Positions 63,110 through 64,000 of a stretch of 64,000 nucleotides of DNA are shown here, one piece after another. Source of the stretch: VRUE01 sp963697695 (lineage in GTDB: Bacteria > Actinomycetota > Thermoleophilia > Solirubrobacterales > 70-9). Under the pieces are notes generated by a model. It saw only the letters and a list, made by a program, of their open reading frames with translations, did no database searches and was not told the DNA's origin. The stretch is taken from positions 1,674,001-1,738,000 of the forward strand of contig OY969094.1 of the NCBI GenBank assembly GCA_963697695.1, given 5' to 3'. Both the position numbers and the translations under genes were made by a program. Numbering within the stretch: position 1 is the stretch's first letter; each line of letters opens with the position of its first letter.

Positions 63110-63817
63110 ATGGCCAGCGGAGCGAAGCGGGATCGGGAGCTGCTCCGTCTGCCCTCCGACCTGGAGGTGCAGGACGAGCGGCGGCTGGAGCGGATCAAAG
63201 AGGAGGTCGACAGGGGCTTCGACGCGCTGCGGGACGTCGAGAACGGGGTCTCGGTCTTCGGCTCGGCGCGGATCGGAGAGGGTCACCGCTGGTACGAGCT
63301 CTGCTGTGAGACCGCCGCCTGCCTGACCCGCAACGGCTTCACGGTGATCACCGGCGGCGGTCCGGGCCTGATGGAGGCGGCGAACCGGGGCGCCGCCGAG
63401 GCGGGCGGTCTCTCGGTCGGCCTAAACATCCAGCTGCTTGCGGAGCAGGAGACGAACCGCTTCGTCAACCGCGCGGTCGAGTTCCACTACTTCTTCGCCC
63501 GCAAGCTGATGTTCGTCCGCTACGCGCGTGCCTTCGTCATCTTCCCCGGCGGCTTCGGCACGCTCGACGAGCTGTTCGAGAGCCTGACCCTGATCCAGAC
63601 CCACCGGATCGAGCATTTCCCGACCATCCTCGTTGGCACCGAGCACTGGGAACCGCTGCTCGACTGGATCGACAGGAGCCTCGAAGACGCCGGCATGATC
63701 GCGCCCGAGGACATGGAGCTGCTTGTCACCGCCGACACCCCTGAGGAGGTGTGCGGCTACGTCGAGAAGGCCGCCGCGATGCAGAAGAGTGAGCTTCGCG
63801 GTCCTGCCGAAGGCTGA
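63110..63817 (+). CDS. LOG-family (TIGR00730) Rossmann-fold protein
   Basis: 235 residues from ATG 63110 (AAAGAGG upstream). Signatures 'GVSVFGSARIGEGHRWYELC', 'VITGGGPGLMEAANRGAAEA', 'NRFVNRAVEFHYFFARKLMF' and 'VIFPGGFGTLDELFESLTLI' identify the cytokinin riboside 5'-monophosphate phosphoribohydrolase family, often mislabelled lysine decarboxylase. The PGGxGTxxE motif is intact. It hydrolyses nucleoside monophosphates; bacterial role uncertain. Confidence 0.93.
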   Translation: MASGAKRDRELLRLPSDLEVQDERRLERIKEEVDRGFDALRDVENGVSVFGSARIGEGHRWYELCCETAACLTRNGFTVITGGGPGLMEAANRGAAEAGGLSVGLNIQLLAEQETNRFVNRAVEFHYFFARKLMFVRYARAFVIFPGGFGTLDELFESLTLIQTHRIEHFPTILVGTEHWEPLLDWIDRSLEDAGMIAPEDMELLVTADTPEEVCGYVEKAAAMQKSELRGPAEG

Positions 63818-63865
63818 CATCCGGGAGGAAAAAATGCCTAATTGTTGATTTTTCGAGATGCTTCC

Positions 63866-63895
63866 TTGACTTCAAAATACTGGTGTGTGTATGTT
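63866..63895 (+). promoter_or_regulatory. Promoter before the right-edge gene
   Basis: TTGACT (63866-63871) and TATGTT (63890-63895) with an 18-nt spacer in an AT-rich patch downstream of the LOG-family gene. Inferred start near 63902, leader about 43 nt with GGGGAGG before ATG 63945. Confidence 0.55.
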
Positions 63896-63944
63896 CGCGA
63901 GGTCCAAATCGGGGAGGCGCTCAGGGGCCTCAGGGGAGGATCAA

Positions 63945-64000
63945 ATGGGGTCACCAGTGTGTCCAGACGGTGTCTGCTTGGAGCCATGCCAGATACAGGC
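63945..64000 (+). CDS. Start of an unidentified Cys-containing protein (cut by window edge)
   Basis: ATG 63945 with GGGGAGGA 5-6 nt upstream and a promoter above it. Only 18 residues are visible ('MGSPVCPDGVCLEPCQIQ') with three Cys in a spacing that could bind metal. Too short to assign. Confidence 0.4.
   Translation, partial: MGSPVCPDGVCLEPCQIQ

Noticed and set aside
1..64000. CRISPR arrays, rRNA genes, IS elements
   Set aside because: No regularly spaced repeats, rRNA core sequence, transposase or phage structural gene was found on reading.

Overview
The window is dense, high-G+C bacterial DNA. The gene complement suggests an actinomycetote of the class Thermoleophilia (Solirubrobacterales-like). 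This placement is inferred from lineage-typical families: DUF6325, amphi-Trp, an acidic 287-residue protein, large secreted proteins of unknown function, the DUF1800/DUF1501 pair, and a two-gene DrrAB exporter. No rRNA, CRISPR array, IS element or phage structural gene was seen.

Layout. 1-10.6 kb: a MerR regulator (cut by the left edge) divergent from a polytopic membrane protein with a MerR-type spacer operator; then a reductase-like protein, GFA, DUF2804, YihY, a GT1 glycosyltransferase and a secreted Cys-rich protein. 10.6-14.8 kb: a DUF1800-DUF1501-cupredoxin operon and an ICMT-like methyltransferase. 15-20.8 kb: three secreted proteins, with a clear promoter and a strong terminator around the first. 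20.8-25.7 kb: a REC-kinase-LuxR regulator operon divergent from an MMPL transporter. 25.7-39.6 kb: DUF2442 with a broken DUF4160 partner, AI-2E-type and MFS transporters, an MBL hydrolase, a membrane-anchored alkaline-phosphatase-fold protein, adhesion-like secreted proteins, a lipid kinase, and TetR and MarR regulators with visible operators.

39.6-46.5 kb is the accessory region. It has two tRNA-Ala genes (CGC and TGC). Partial copies of the tRNA-Ala(CGC) 3' end lie at about 40.0 and 42.4 kb, on the 3' side of the intact tRNA, as expected for integration into a tRNA. Between them sits an Mrr-like PD-(D/E)XK protein of 570 residues with a large unrecognised C-terminal region, a candidate defence gene. 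Its start codon is preceded by a perfect 10-bp hairpin. A second PD-(D/E)XK nuclease runs antisense into the 3' end of tRNA-Ala(TGC). This is the best candidate for an undescribed system here.

46.5-64 kb is mostly metabolic. It carries lipoate synthesis (lipB, lipA), a tyrosinase operon with a detached C-terminal domain, a pyruvate/2-oxoacid dehydrogenase operon (DsbA-like, E1 alpha, E1 beta, E2), a VapBC-type pair, dihydrolipoyl dehydrogenase (E3), and thiamine genes. The thiamine genes are thiE, then divergently a TPP riboswitch, a frameshifted thiO and a fused thiS-thiG. Lipoate from LipA/LipB and TPP serve as cofactors of the adjacent dehydrogenase complex. tRNA-Lys(TTT), a LOG-family protein and a promoter with the start of a Cys-containing protein end the window.

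Oddities: genes at 5.7 kb and 44.2 kb have conserved N-termini upstream of any ATG/GTG/TTG. thiO, yjbR and a DUF4160 gene are broken. All calls come from reading the sequence; no database search was run.
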